A stretch of 64,000 nt of DNA, from assembly GCA_027886185.1 (NCBI GenBank), contig WOAB01000568.1:5836501-5900500 (forward strand), written 5' to 3'. This document shows positions 11,613-24,083 of this stretch, one piece after another (the stretch's first letter is position 1; every line of letters starts with the position of its first letter). Both the position numbers and the translations under genes were made by a program. The notes under the pieces are model-generated. The model did not search any database and had not been told where the DNA came from. It saw only the letters and a list, made by a program, of their open reading frames with translations. The DNA comes from Rheum nobile. Its lineage: Eukaryota > Streptophyta > Magnoliopsida > Caryophyllales > Polygonaceae.

Positions 11613-12589
11613 GAAAAATGACGAAGAAAGTTTTGCTAACGTTCTAAATTCATGCATACAGATCCATTGTCGTTTGTGATGTCGTACCCCTCCGAGACAT
11701 TCGTTTCATTGGGAAAACCTTATGCACATGCGGAAGAGGCAAAGTTCACCATGAAACTACGAGGTATACCTTGAACTATGCAAGCTAGAACATCATTTTT
11801 ATCCCATGACTAAACAAGATGTGCTTGATGCTAAAGCTCAAATCAACAAGAAAAGGAGAATTGAAAGTTTTGAAAAAGCTTTTGAAGAAATGTGGGAAAA
11901 GATCAAGAAATCTCAAGCCAAGTCTTCTTGCATTCTTGAAACTGAACGAAAGAATGATTATGAGGTACTCACTTTGCTTACACCTAAGGAGGAGTAATAT
12001 TTGGAGTTGTCATCAGTTTCCTCCACACCTTCAAGTCATCGAATTTTGTCACCATTACAAGTTAATGCGTTCTAAAGCCTCTTGATGCTCAAACACTTGC
12101 TCCATGTTTCCTATGTGTCATGGCTACTCCATGGTTGGATGCGACACCTATGATTCCATCATGTTTAGTCAAATACAAATTACAAGTAATCCCTATAGAA
12201 GACTCATTGTCACTTGTCTCTACTTTGTCAAGTATGTTTCCTTTGTTTGAAAATGAACATATATCAAGGGGTAGAGAATCACAAGTGGTAAAATCAGGTT
12301 TTTTCTATGTAGAACTAGATACTCACATGTGCATCTTAGTTTTAACTCTTAATTCTTGTTGCATGAGATGCATTTAGTTCATTGCATTACTTTTGTAGAT
12401 AATATTGTCATGTGCATCACATGGTCTATCATTATACACATACTTAGGAAGAATCTGGGCAACACATATGCTTGGACATACATGCATGAACATCATACAC
12501 TTCTAGGAAGTTTTTCTCTAACATTTTCTTATTTCTTTGAGTATTTAGTTGTGCCTCACTTCTATAAGTTACTTTGTGCAGGTTCTTGC
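11613..12589 (+). other. Decayed repeat DNA with one short ORF
   Basis: The only open stretch is 11806-11997 (63 codons), a Lys/Glu-rich, probably helical sequence (EKAFEEMWEKIKKSQAK) that I do not recognise. It may be a gag fragment. The rest is AT-rich and non-coding. Confidence 0.35.
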
Positions 12590-12654
12590 ATTCTAGGGTT
12601 GTCTCAAGAAGTGCACTCAGATTCGAGGATGAACCTTTTCAAAGGAGGATAGAA
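12590..12654 (+). pseudogene. Integrase C-terminal tail of a lost chromovirus
   Basis: Reads DSRMNLFKGG, the counterpart of DSRTSLFQEG in the young chromovirus (about 56883) just before its polypurine tract. It is followed at 12655 by TGATCTATCC, a plausible LTR start. Only this tail of the element is recognisable. Confidence 0.45.
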
Positions 12655-13500
12655 TGATCTATCCACGTCTATGCTCTATCATGAGGAATCACCCTTGTCC
12701 ACGCCAATGTCCTTGACCATGCCCTCGCTTCCCAACAAGATCATTACATGCGCCTGTGGGCGCATATGCCAATTAGGGTCTTGTTCAACCCTCCTTGCGA
12801 CACCTCACCATTTGGCTCAATCACTCGAGCTTGAGCTAGGCACCTTCAATATGTCCTCCAACAAGGTCTATTCGCCTCAATTGCGACCAAGGAAAATAAA
12901 CATGGCTTAGTGGTTTCATTCAAGCCAACGTCGTCCTGTGTCCGTCGCTCGCACATTAACATTGGATCCGTCACTTATTCTACAACTTGAGTGAGATTCA
13001 TTTTAGGGACCTATTATGCATTTTATTCATAAAACAAGGTGTTTCTTATCCTTAAACAGGTCCCTAACTTCATCCATGCTAAGGGTCTCCAAATATGCCA
13101 GTCATTTAGTACAAGCTCACGAAGAGGCTCTTTTCTTGTATTTTGCTTTTCTTTTTAAGCTCTTCTTTTTTCCATTATTTAGGCACGTCTAGAACAGATT
13201 AAAAACATAGAAAACACTCTTCTGTTCGTGTTTGGAGAGATTCCAAAGAAAACTTCATCTTTCGTGAGTTTATCGAAAGATTCGCCACTTTGCATTTGTT
13301 GTGTATATAATTCCACAATTTGATTTGTTCAAGATTCAAGACGTGTGTTATATCCTTGAGTTTCTTAATCACTTATCCTTTCGAATTTCCAGAATTTATC
13401 CCTTAAAATTCCAAAGATCCAACAAAAATAGTGCCAAAATCATTTTTTTTCGAGCACCAATCTTTATTATCGTCTTGTGTTCCTTGATACTGAGCATCAA
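12655..13500 (+). repeat. Candidate chromovirus LTR (right end uncertain)
   Basis: Begins TGATCTATCC after the integrase tail. A TATA-like TATATAAT lies near 13303-13310. The right end is set where minus-strand copia gag similarity begins. No TSD was found. Confidence 0.35.
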
Positions 13501-13504
13501 TCGA

Positions 13505-14165
13505 GCCTAAGATTACATTAGGTCTTGTGCCTCATATTGCTTAATTTCACAAAACACCTCATGAAGAGTTATGGAGAGAGTATTTGGGTTCTCCTTCAAG
13601 AGACCATTGGTGAGCTTGTGCTTCAGAGGTAAAGTCTTCAATGATTGCCAAAATCGTCTCCTTTGGAAGCACTTCTTGGTCGGTGACACCATGTGCTCTG
13701 AGGCAAATAGTGATTGCCTCAAAGTGAGATTGATAGGATGAGACCGATTCTCTTAGCAAGCATGGAAAAGTTATAGAAGTCTCGTTTGACCTGGAAATGA
13801 TGGTGTTCGTGAAGATCAGGACTGCACATGTACATATGTTCAAAATTTCTCACTTGGCTTTTGGAGTTGCACAAGACATGAGTTTGGTGACATCTTCATG
13901 GCCAAGCGCATTGTTGATAAAAATAGAAGCTTTGTTGTTCTTTTCCATGCACATTTAATTGTCTAGGCACCATTCCCTAGTGCCAGCAAGGACGAAGACA
14001 TCAAACACATAGTCACTCTTCTCAATGATCACACAAGCTAGGTAGTCATTACTCAACCATGCCAAGAACAAGTTATTTTAGTGTTGATATTCTCTAGGAA
14101 GGATAACTGGGGGCTTGTTGTTCCCAAGTCCAAATTCATGGCTCATGGAGGAAGGCATCATTACT
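13505..14165 (-). pseudogene. Copia gag N-terminal remnant (G)
   Basis: On the minus strand the segment starts near 14165 with a Met-Met, then GLGNNKPPVILP, the opening seen in element F. It continues through a UBN2-type gag region with SVSSYQSHFEAIT and GVTDQEVLPKE, matching SSYQSRFEEITTRL and EKEIPPKEK in element C. Several stops and frameshifts break it. It stops near 13505 against unrelated LTR DNA. Only the first third of gag remains. Confidence 0.7.
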
Positions 14166-14215
14166 AGTCAACTGTGAGTAACACACAATCTAGATCAATC
14201 TTCTGTAACACTAGT

Positions 14216-14974
14216 TGTTGAATCGCTACTGTGTATGGTCTGGGAACAATAAGATTATTCCATGGTTAGCGGAATAATAAAGAACAATTTAAGGTAACAT
14301 CGCAATTCCTTATAGAGGAAACTCAATCAACCAACAACTTGATCAAGAAAAACTTCTACCTCTAGATTGTTCATCTAGTAGGAATGTAGGATTATAAAGG
14401 TCTACTTATATTATTAAATGATTACAAACAATGAAGCACGTAGAGGCATCAAATCTAGTCACACACAGTTCCTAGATCACCCAAACTCCTAAGCAAGTGA
14501 TTGCAACCTAACAACCTAAGTAGAATCAACCCTAAGACAAAGTACTCACACAAAGCTTGCACCTTTGATCTTCCTCTTCTAAATATGCCATAGAAACTCT
14601 AAATTGCAAATTAAGCCTTGCTAAAGGTTCATCTTCCCATATATATAGTCCTAGAACAAGCCCATATACTAACCCTAGACTGCACATCACGTGTCATCTA
14701 AGGAAAAATACCCAAACTTATTATATTTCCATATATATATAATGATAACATATCTTGTTCCAAAATATATTATTTCTAAGCTAAAGACTTGGTCAAATCT
14801 CTATCAAAATTTTGAGCCTTGCGGCACAATAGATCGTCAATATTAATATTCCATAAATGACAATTTTATTCAAAGTTCCAAGCGCTTGTTCTCATCGTTA
14901 ATACTTCATTCATTAGCGTTGTTCCCTCCAAGCTCTCTTATTCATAGACTGTGAATACTACATTTCTTCATTCA
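14216..14974 (-). repeat. LTR remnant of copia G
   Basis: The plus strand begins TGTTGAATCGCTAC, the inverted end of a Sirevirus-type LTR (compare 21553). A degenerate primer-binding site lies at about 14196-14215, between LTR and gag, so in minus orientation this is the 5' LTR. The right end is cut by element E at 14975. Confidence 0.6.
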
Positions 14975-15844
14975 TGTTGTAGAATCGAGTGTGTTAGTTC
15001 AAGAAACGGTAGAACTGTTCCTTCGACAGTGGAATATTGTAACAGAAAATAGAGTAACAGACAATGTTCCTTAGATAGGAAAACTTAATCAACCAACTAG
15101 TTGGTTGAGAAAAACTTCTACCTCTAGGTTTCCCTAGTAGGATTTCAAATGTCTACTTGTGTTATTAATCCTGGAATTACAATCAAGCAAGTCGTATCTC
15201 AATCTAATTTACCCTGAATCTAGACTTCTTATTATAACGTTCCTAACAACACCTAAGACAATCAAAACCCTAACAAGTACTCAACGTACCAAAGTCTCGT
15301 CCTTGTAAGTTCTTCTTCTCTTTCTTCTTCACCGAATGCTCAAAGCTCTGTCAAAATGTCATAGACTCTCTCGTAAATGAAGTTGACGACTTACTTTCTT
15401 ATAGTCTAGGAATCCTAATCATTTACCCTAGTTTTACTTAAGGAAAATCAAATAAAATAATCCTATACAATCTTTTCTTATCTTTTCTAACTACAAGATC
15501 TTCAACAACTTTATCTCTTGCGGCCCAAGTTGTTTCTTCAACATATCTTTCCAGAAATAGGAGATTCGGCAAAACGCAAGGGCAACAGCGCGTGCGTCTC
15601 TTCGTTCCTTATCGTTGTTCCATTTCTTCTCTTCACAATTGCGCACCACATTTCCTCGTTTGTTCCAGCGCGTTGTTCCGTTGTTGGCTTCTATGGTCCT
15701 TTCAATCTCTGTTTTGATTCATCACATGGTTTTCATCGTTCCTTTTATTTACCTAGTTCCTGAAACTCATAGGCACACTAAAAACCATCAAATGCATTTG
15801 AGTTTATCATCATCAAAACTAGAGGGAACATCATCGTTCCAACA
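14975..15844 (-). repeat. 3' LTR of element E
   Basis: 870 bp. The plus strand reads TGTTGTAGAATCGAG to CATCGTTCCAACA, with inverted TGTTG/CAACA ends. The polypurine tract follows immediately to the right. Confidence 0.85.
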
Positions 15845-16388
15845 ATTTCCCCCTTTTTGGTGGATGACAAACTCTTTCAAAATGTGCATGTTCAAAACAG
15901 TCAAGTAAGAAGTCAATCACATGTAGTCAAACATATACAACGATCAAGATATTGATATAGTTCCCCCTCAGAAAGTACATAGCGAGATTTACCTTCAAGT
16001 AGTGTCTTCATTCCCCTTAGCACTAGCTTTTGTTATCAACCCTTCAATGTTTATCACATTTTCCACACTTCCCCCTTTTGGCATCATCAAAAGATCACAG
16101 AAATAAACAAAGTCTTAACTAGCATGCAAATCATGATCAAAATATTTCATTCATTAAGTAGAAAGAAGTACAAAGCTAAGGAACCTAGACAGTTATCATC
16201 AAAAGATACGGAGCAACTACGCAAAAGACATAAAAACATTAGAATTCAAGAACAGAGGGTTAGACGGGCTAGATAGTGATGGGGAACACTCAAGTCTCAG
16301 GGTCTTCATCATCTTCTTCATCCTTGCTCAGAAAATGATCCAAGAGCATGTTCATAGTGGTGTTTAGCTGTTTAAGCTCAACCAGAAT
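15845..16388 (-). other. Polypurine tract and 3' non-coding region of element E
   Basis: In minus orientation the element ends CAAAAAGGGGGAAAT just before the LTR (15845-15859). Other G-rich, PPT-like runs occur near 15963, 16013 and 16072. Several such runs before the 3' LTR are described for Sireviruses. No gene is seen. Confidence 0.6.
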
Positions 16389-17428
16389 CTAATGCTAAAC
16401 TGAATTGCCCTTAGATGTTCCTTCATGAGCATCTTTCTTCACAGTCACAGTGCATGTTCCCTTCGAATCACCCTTAAATTTCATCTTCTCCACAGCAGAC
16501 GAATCCAACTCACTACCCAAAGAAACTTCATTTTCTTCGCGGTAAGACTCATCGTGAAGACGCAGCATCTTTACTAACCCCGGATATGCCAAAGAGTGGG
16601 ACTTTGCCTTGCACCGTTCCATGTGGCACAAAATCACGCGAGGGAGATCGATCTTCTCCTTTCTGAGAAATCTATCAAGCAGAAATAAGTCACATAGAGT
16701 GATGGTGTTGCGCTTCTCTTGGCGAGGTGCTACATCCCTGGAGATGATATGGAAAGCCACACACTGAGCCAATGTCAGCCTCTTAGTGTGCAGTTCCGTA
16801 GTGGTTGAACCAAACAATCGTTCCATACACACCAACTTTTCCTCATTGAACACACTCGCATGAACCTCAAAGAAACCACCCAATGGAACAGAGAGGAGCG
16901 AGGAGATTACCTTGGGCGTGAAGGACTTGTTTTCACCACTGATTTGTGTCGACCCATACATAACATTCGCTTTGGAGAGATGATAGTATTGGTAGAACTC
17001 TCGCATCTGAACCTCATTCACAGTAGCCCTGTTGGAACAGAGTCGTTCCTATCCTTGGAAACGCAGAAGTTCCAAAACCTCGTCTACCTTGTGCTCAGCA
17101 AAGAAGCTTTCATGAATTAGAAGCAGCGGGAGAATTTTCTTACCATCTGAAAAGTCTGGAGAAGAAGTCGAAATAGAAAGCTCCAATTTCTTTTTTCCAA
17201 CATGTTTGGCCTTCTTCTTCTCAATCTGCGTAGTGGAACGAAGTCGTGCCTTTAGCGGTCTGGGGGTGGTTTCATCGCCACCTGATTTCGACGGCATCGA
17301 CTGTGCAGTCGGAGCCTTGCAAAGCTCCAAGAACTGAATTTCTTCCTCTTTTTCCTCCTCATGAGCGGTCGCAGCGAGATCAGCCAATTTACACTTGCGA
17401 GATGAAGGCGGCGCCAAAGATAACAAGT
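16389..17428 (-). pseudogene. Post-pol ORF ('env-like' position) of element E
   Basis: Two open stretches (17426-17049 and 17021-16395) homologous to the post-pol ORF of C' (27474-28670) and F (46600-47632). Order: a Lys/Glu-rich N-terminal half with IEKKKAKHVGKKK, then DFSDGKKILPLLLIHESFF, VREFYQYYHL-like and a folded-looking C-terminal half with SRDVAPRQEKRNTITLCDLFLLDRF. No signal peptide or membrane segment is visible, so an envelope role has no support here. It resembles proteins annotated as putative plant transposon protein. The start is lost in the deletion joining it to integrase. Confidence 0.7.
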
Positions 17429-18423
17429 AGTGTGGATGTCTTCTGCCCAGAAAATCCTTGGAAGATTGCTTGCAATGAGGAGAGTTCTAGCCATGTCTTT
17501 TACAGTCATGTTCTTTTGTTCCATAACCCAATTCTGTTGTGGTGTCCTAGGCGCGGAAAAATCATGCGACACAAAAGTTGAAGATCATAGAGTTCTCAAA
17601 CTCCGTTCCATGGTCGGACCTTATAGCTTTTAGCTTCTTTCCCAAACTGGTTTCACCTTCTTGATGAACGTCTCGAATGCGGAGAAGACTTCATGCTTTA
17701 AAGACAAAAAAATGTCCAAGTGAATCTAGAATAATCATCGACAATTACGAAAACATACATGTTCCCACCATGACTTCTTATCCTCATGGGACCACAGAGA
17801 TGCATATGGATCAGTTCCAAAGGCTGAGAAGTTGTAACATCCGGATTTAACTTGAAGGAGGAACGGGTTTGTTTCCGTTTTCCACAGGCATCACAGACGT
17901 CATGGAACTCAGATTGAACATTTAGGAGACCATGAACATGTTCCTTTGCATGACATTTGTGATTTAGTCGAAGATTAGCATGTCCAAGCCTTCTATGCCA
18001 CAGTTTCGTCTCATCATCTATAGACGCGAAGCATAAAACTTCCTTTGGCTTGAAATTCTTGTCCATAATGTACACATCCTTGAATCTGACTCCTCTCAGA
18101 ATGATGTTCTTGGTTTCACGATCATTGACATAGCATTCTTGTGAAGTAAAGACCGTCTTGTTGTTCTCTTGTTTGCAAAGTTGTGCAACACTCAACAAAC
18201 TATAACCAAGTTCATGAACTAAACTTACCTCTCTTACCGTAATGCTAGAGTTTAGTTTTGTTTCGCCTGTTCCAACAATTTCTCTGCATCTCTTGTCTCC
18301 AAGGGCAACGCTCCCTCTGGAGTGTTTGTTAAGTGAGGTGAGTTGATCTTCTTTTCCGGTCATGTGGCACGAACAAGCACTATCAATGTACCACTTCTCG
18401 TTCCCCCTCACTTTAACCTGCAC
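17429..18423 (-). pseudogene. Protease, pre-integrase and truncated integrase of element E
   Basis: Starts with the protease motif WYIDSACSCHMTG, where plant copia usually has DSGCS/DSACS. The GAG-pre-integrase domain (LWHRRLGHANLRL, CDACGKRKQTR) follows, then the start of integrase with VDDYSRFTW. A disrupted part (about 17700-17570) leads to PRTPQQNWVMEQKNMT, which holds the catalytic Glu. The sequence stops near DIHTTCYL and joins the post-pol ORF. The central catalytic Asp region is damaged, and RT and RNase H are absent. Confidence 0.8.
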
Positions 18424-20416
18424 AGAAAAGGATAGGATTTGGTGACCCAGGCAAGCTTAGCCTTACCTGGTCGAGACACATAATGCAGTTGTTCCTTAGG
18501 AATAGCACGATTAATGAAAATAATTTTCTTCCTGGATCTAGCATGATTATGATTATGCATATGTGAATCATCATAGAAGTCATTCAAGTTCACATTATTG
18601 CTCATACTGTTCCTTCTCTTTGTGTGCTCTTCGGAAAACTTCCTTTTTTTCACAGTCTTTCTGCAAATGTCTGTTGTCCCCACAATACCAACACAGCTTG
18701 AATAGATCCATTTGAACATACTTCCTATTGGGAACAACACTCTTGCGTTGCTTAGCACGTTCTAGACAAGGAATATTGGATTGCTTTCCTTGAGATTGCT
18801 TGAGGAAGATCTTGTGAGTAGGTTGTCCAGTGTACCACGACTGGTTCTCATTCAGCCCACTCTCAAGGACCTTCACATGTTCCTCAAGATTGCGATTCTT
18901 TTCTCTAGCATCCTGCAGTTCCCTATCTCTTGATTCACAAAGTTCAAGAATAGATGGATCATCCTCTTTCTGCTTAGAACCTGTATAACCAATACCATAC
19001 CTTGCTTCGACAAACTGAATGTCTTCAGTTTCATTTTTCTATTCCACTAGCATGGAGTAAATTTTGTGAACATAGGCTTTCATCTCGGACATTTGTTTCT
19101 CACGCTTAGTTGTTCCGTTTACATCACTTGCATCAGTATTGTTAGAGACTTCAATTATAAGCAGAGAGTTGAGCTACTAGCATCACATGAAGAACAAGGA
19201 ACAGTTGAGCTACTAGCAGTGTTAGACATGTTTTCTTTTAAACTACTACACTCATCTTCAGAGTTAGCAAGTTCCTCTTGTGTTTTCAAATTTTCAGAAT
19301 ACATTTCCCTTATGAGAGCAATTAGTGATTTCTTATCATAATTCACAAGAGATTTCAAAAATGTTTCAGGATTTACCTCAAGATCCTCAGGCGGAGTAGT
19401 AGAGTCATTGAGAGCCATTGCACATATCTTACCACCCCATGCTTCAGGGTCTTCACCATCTGAGCCATCCCTATTGCCCAGACAGCAACGAAAGCTTTCT
19501 TTTCATCGTTCCAAGAAGTTTTGCTTGATTTCTTGGGCATGAGCTAGAATAGTGACCCTTCTCATTACAGTTGTAACAGGTGATGTCTTAGATGTCACGT
19601 GTGTCACCATGGTTCCCACCTTTGTTGTTCATACCTTTGTTGTAAAGAGAACGCATGAATCTAGTTAGTAACACAACATCAAGATCATCGGAGGCTTCAT
19701 CGTCATCACGATCATTTTCAATCCTGTCTACAGCTTGTTCGACCATCAAAGCAATTCCTTTGTTTTTGTGGTCTTTGTTTCTTCTAGACTTTTCTTCATT
19801 GTCATACTTCTGAATCTTGTTGAAGACCTCATAGAACGTCAGTTTAACAGTGTTGGGATTCTCTTTCAGAATAGCCTTAGTCATAGCATGACTATGAGGA
19901 AGACCGTCAATGATGATGAGGATCTTCTCATCCGGCAAGATCTCCTTGTAAGAAATGGAGTGAGCAGTCAAGTTGGCTGTGATTGCTGCAAATCTGGCCT
20001 GGTAAGCACTCACATCTTCATTATCTTCCATTTCGAAATTGTAGAAGTCCTTCTTGGTCATGAAACGATCAATTTCACGAAGATCTTTGCTTCCCATGTA
20101 CATCTATTCCAGGGCAGGCCACTTAGCATTGGCAGATTCACAAGATTGAAGTTTTTGCACATCTTGCTGATTAAGAGCATTGTTGATGAGAGTGGCAGTC
20201 TTGGAGTTCTTCTCCATGATCTAGAGATCCTCTTGATCCCATTTCTTCTGCTTTCGCTTCTTCTCAAGATCAGCAATCTCAAGATCTCCAAGGGAGATGA
20301 TCAACCAGCATTGAAAGTCATGACTTTGGACCCACTGGATGAAGAGAGTCTTCCAATGTTGATATTGACCAGCGAGCAGAGTTCAAACCAACTTCGACAG
20401 CGGTAGTAGTCATCAT
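18408..20416 (-). pseudogene. Copia gag of element E
   Basis: ATG at 20416 on the minus strand, then several stops in the first 300 bases. A long open stretch (20103-19588) follows with the UBN2 gag domain (DFYNFEMEDNEDVSAYQARF). Next come a zinc knuckle CYNCNEKGHYSSSC at about 19575, a coiled-coil-like middle, and a second knuckle CWYCGDNRHLQKDC at about 18690. A frameshift near 18600 precedes the C-terminal RPGKAKLAWV, shared with elements C and D. Two knuckles separated by a long linker are typical of Sirevirus gag. Confidence 0.8.
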
Positions 20417-20454
20417 TACCTGAAAATCTGTAAGTAACACACAATCTAGAACAA

Positions 20455-20470
20455 ACCTGCTCTAATACCA
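20455..20470 (-). promoter_or_regulatory. Primer-binding site of element E
   Basis: On the minus strand the sequence after the 5' LTR reads TTGGTATTAGAGCAGG. It is a slightly mutated match to the 3' end complement of initiator tRNA-Met, the usual copia primer. Confidence 0.7.
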
Positions 20471-21337
20471 ATTATAAAATTGAGTGTGTTAGTTCAAGGA
20501 ACGGTAGAACTGTTCCTTGGGCAGCGGAATATTGTAACAGAAAATAGAGTAATGGACAATGTTCCTTAGAGATGAAAAATTCAATCAACCAACTGGTTGA
20601 CTGAGAAAAACCTCTACCTCTAGGTTTCCCTAGTAGGATTTCAAATGTCTACTTGTGTTATTAATCCTTGAATTACAATCAAGCAAGTCGTATCTCAATC
20701 TAGTTTATCCCTAGATATCTAGACTTCTTATTTTAATGTTCCTAACAACACCTAAGACAGTCAAAACCCTAACAAGTATTCAACTTACCAAAGTCTCGTA
20801 CTTGTAAGTTCTTCTCTTTCTTCTTCACCGAATGCTCAAAGCTCTATCAAAATGCCGTAGACTCTCTCTTAAATGAAGTTGACGACTTCATTTCTTATAG
20901 TCTAGGAATCCTAATGATTTACCCTAGTTTTACTTAAGGAAAATCAAATAAAATAATCCTATACAATCTTTTCTTATCTTTTCTAACTACAAGATCTTCA
21001 ACAACTTTATATCTTGCGGCCCAAGTTAGTTCTTCAAGATATCTTTCCAGAAATAGGAGATTTGGCAAAACGCAAGGGCAATAGCGCGCGTCTCTTCGTT
21101 CCTTGACATTGTTCCCTTTCTTCTCTTCACAACTGCGCACCACATTTCCTTGTTTGTTCCAGCGCGTTGTTCCATTGTTGGCTTCTCTGTTCCTTTCAAT
21201 CTCTGTTTTGATTCATCGCATGATTTTCATCGTTCCTTTTATTTACCTAGTTCCTGAAACTCATAGGCACACTAAAAACCATCAAATGCAATTGAGTTTA
21301 TCATCATCAAAACTAGAGGGAACATCATCGTTCCAAA
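20470..21337 (-). repeat. 5' LTR of element E
   Basis: Matches 14975-15844 along its length. Its inner end is mutated (TTATAAAATTGAG for TTGTAGAATCGAG) and its outer end reads TTCCAAAC for TTCCAACA. Both changes are consistent with age and cytosine deamination. Confidence 0.8.
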
Positions 21338-21552
21338 CTTGTTAACTCTTTGTATTCTTTACTTCTCTATTTTGCTTCTTTGGATTTTCATTGTTTCCAA
21401 ACTTGTTTTTTAACATGAAACTCTTACAAAAATTAACCATAAAACGTAATGTAATTTATCATTATTAAAGTCAGGAAAAAAAAATTGCTCGAATATATTG
21501 TGGTTCATAACATACAATTTAGGTAAATATAATCGACATACTTTTTACACGG
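21338..21552. other. Unassigned AT-rich spacer
   Basis: About 215 bp between two LTRs with no coding region or recognisable repeat. It could be the continuation of the LTR or host DNA into which E inserted. Confidence 0.4.
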
Positions 21553-22565
21553 TGTTGAATCATAGTGTGTTAGACAGGGAACGGTGTGACTGTTCCCTGG
21601 GCAGCGGAAATAAACAATGATTCAAATTAACAACAAAGTTCCCAAACGTATACTTGTATTATTAAGAATTGTACAATCTCACAAGTCTTCTTTCCACCTA
21701 TACCCTAGGCTACAAGACTTTGAGTATAATCAACTCTCAAGGACACAAGAACACAACAAGACCCTAAGTTGTACAATCTCACAAGTCTTATCTCCACCTA
21801 CTCACACACAGTTCCTAGGCACTTTGAGTGCAATCAACTAGTAACAACACAAGAACATAAGAAAACCCTAAGCAATCAAGTACAAACCCGTACCTTGCCT
21901 TGGATCTCCGATCTCAACTTTGCAATAAGCTCCTTGTAGTCTTCAATGGAATAGCTGAGATAACCTTTCCCTAAGGTATCCTCATCTATATATAGTGGTA
22001 GAAAAGATCTCTTACCAAATTACCAAATAGTTAGCAACCCCGCTATATAAGGTAACGGTGAAAGATTTTCTTTCCAACTAAACAATTCAGCTCATAAACA
22101 CATAGTTTCCATCTTTAAACTTTCCTAAGATTTATTATCTTCTTCTTCTTCTTCTCCAAGCAAAACTCGAAATCTCATTTCCTTGTATAATTGAGGCTAT
22201 CTGGGAACAGCTGGCACATATCTGCGTTCCTCATCGTTCCACAAAAGTTGTTTCCATATATAGAATTTTCTCCTGGGAACAGCTGGCACTTTCTACGTTC
22301 TGCATTGTTCCTTATATGTTGTTTCCATGTATAAAAGTTTCCTTGTATGAACAATACGCGCGCTTTATTCTCCAATTTTGCTTCTGCGTAACTGTTCCTT
22401 GTTTCCACACGTTCCATTGCATTCCTCTGCTTTCTCTTCTTCATGCGTTTTCCATTGTTCCCTAATTCTTTCATAAGACCTAAAACTCATAGGAACAACA
22501 AGAAAACATAAAACCTAATGGTGTTTATCATCATCAAAACCAGAGGGAACGTCAAGGTTCCAACA
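21553..22565 (-). repeat. 3' LTR of element C
   Basis: 1,013 bp. The plus strand runs TGTTGAATCATAGTG to GGTTCCAACA and is followed by the inverted polypurine tract. TATATATA near 21988 is a likely TATA box on the minus strand. It is the counterpart of the LTR at 35569-36493. Confidence 0.85.
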
Positions 22566-23354
22566 ATTTCTCCCTTTTTGGTGATGACAAACCCATTCAA
22601 AATAATTGTTCGATCAAAACAGAGTAACAAGCAAGGCAATATAAATCAACATGTATCTCAGTTTAAATGTATAAGCAAAATTTTATGTAAAATGAGTAAT
22701 TGCAATTCATACCTTCAAGTTGCATCATCGTTCCCCCTCAGCACTAGCATCGTCCAGAAATTCACAAAGAATTAGGAACAATTAAACTGTTACCTCCTTT
22801 AACTGAGTTATCGCACAATTTCCACACTTCCCCATTTTGGCATCATCAAAAGATCAAAAAGAAACAGTGGAACAACATAACTAAGGCAGCAGTTAAGGGC
22901 AAAAGAAAAGTTCATATATCAAGCAGGGAATTGATTACAAAGCATCAGAGACAACTTGACAAACAAACACAAAAAGATCAAAATGCAAGCACTTAAACGA
23001 GATAACATAGTAGAAAGCCAAGAGAAGAGGGTAAGACGGGATGGATAAGAGAAGGTGTCCAATCAAGACTCAGAGTCTTCCTTCCGTTCCTTGTCCTTGT
23101 TGAGGAAGTGTTCAAGAAGCATCGACATAATATTCTTAATTTCGCGCAGCTCAGCCAACATCTGGCTTTGCACAGAGTTGTTCCTTGAAGTTCCTTGATT
23201 GATGATGTTCACCATGTCGAGCTCAGTGACCATGGGAACCTTCCCTTATCATCCCTTTGATACTTCATTTTCCTGATGTTCACCATGTCGAGCTCAGTGA
23301 CCATGGGAACCTCATCTTCTTCTTTGTAGACCTTCTTTTTCTTTTCTTTTCTTT

Positions 23355-23399
<45 letters not shown>

Positions 23400-24083
23400 T
23401 TCTTCTTCTTTTTTTAACTCTTTTTGCAGCAAAGTAGATGTTCCTCTCTATAGTTCCATCAAATCAAAATTTAATTTCTCCTTCTCAGCAAAGCAACGTT
23501 CTTCTGCAATTCTCAACGTTCCTCTTAACGTTCCCAACACTGACGTTCCTGTTCACTGTTCCCCCTCAGGCCAAGTCCCATCTAGAAGATTCCAAGATAC
23601 TTGAGTGGATGGAAAGGCCGGTTTGGATATTTTATGGGGTTCACACAAAATATCAAAGATATATCCAAACAAAAATATAGGTAGGGAACAATGACGATCC
23701 AGATAATGATTCCCAGTAAAATGTGGCAAATAAAGAGAGGTGCATAGGGAACGTTTACCTGGATCCAAGCTAAGGACGGCATTGCAACCAATTATCATTT
23801 TGGCTTGTAGTGAGGGTGCAGATAATCAAATCGGTTGCTTTGGGCTTGAAAGAAGATGTTATCATGTAAAAATGAAGCACATATGATCAAGAATAGCATT
23901 TGCAAGACGTTTTTGATATAGTGTAACACAAAGCACATAGCAAGAATAATAAACAAGTCATTTGCAAATAACATGCCACATAGAAGGTGTTCCCTAGTTT
24001 ATAATTGATCAATCTAGCCAATCATTGAGGGAATAGTGGAAGTGGAGTTCCTCAATTTAGAGAGATCATCCAAAGGAGCATTC
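22566..24083 (-). other. Post-pol region of element C with decayed ORF
   Basis: The polypurine tract AAAAAGGGAGAAAT (22566-22580, minus) is followed by PPT-like runs near 22733 and 22828. 23040-23600 retains the C-terminal end of the post-pol ORF in scrambled form, with two copies of a 38-bp segment (GATGTTCACCATGTCGAGCT...) at about 23202 and 23276. 23640-24080 is the inverted counterpart of 26700-27000 in C'. Most of the post-pol ORF is deleted. Confidence 0.6.
23331..23411. repeat. (TTTC)n microsatellite
   Basis: About 80 bp of CTTTT then TTTC units, running into TTCTTC repeats. It lies within the decayed post-pol ORF of element C. Confidence 0.95.

Larger units (their letters stand above)
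14975..21337 (-). mobile_element. Sirevirus-type Ty1/copia element E, two LTRs, RT deleted
   Basis: Minus-strand element with both LTRs (14975-15844 and about 20470-21337), PBS, gag, protease, the first part of integrase, and a post-pol ORF. Integrase joins the post-pol ORF directly at about 17428, so reverse transcriptase and RNase H are missing. The LTRs are alike but clearly diverged, with dozens of differences by eye and many G-to-A/C-to-T. This is an older insertion than the chromovirus at 50069. Bases flanking the left LTR (ATTCA) have no clear match at the right. Confidence 0.85.

Noticed and set aside
16389..17428. True envelope glycoprotein after pol
   Set aside because: No signal peptide, cleavage site or transmembrane segment in any of the copies.
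19735..20406. Plus-strand open frame of 223 codons with hydrophobic stretches
   Set aside because: It is the complement of the gag of element E; the hydrophobic runs come from inverted Lys/Glu codons.
14975..21337. Target-site duplication for element E
   Set aside because: The left flank ATTCA has no convincing match after the mutated right end, so no TSD is claimed.
23257..23604. Plus-strand Phe/Ser-rich ORF resembling a membrane protein
   Set aside because: Translation of the (TTTC)n microsatellite and neighbouring non-coding DNA.
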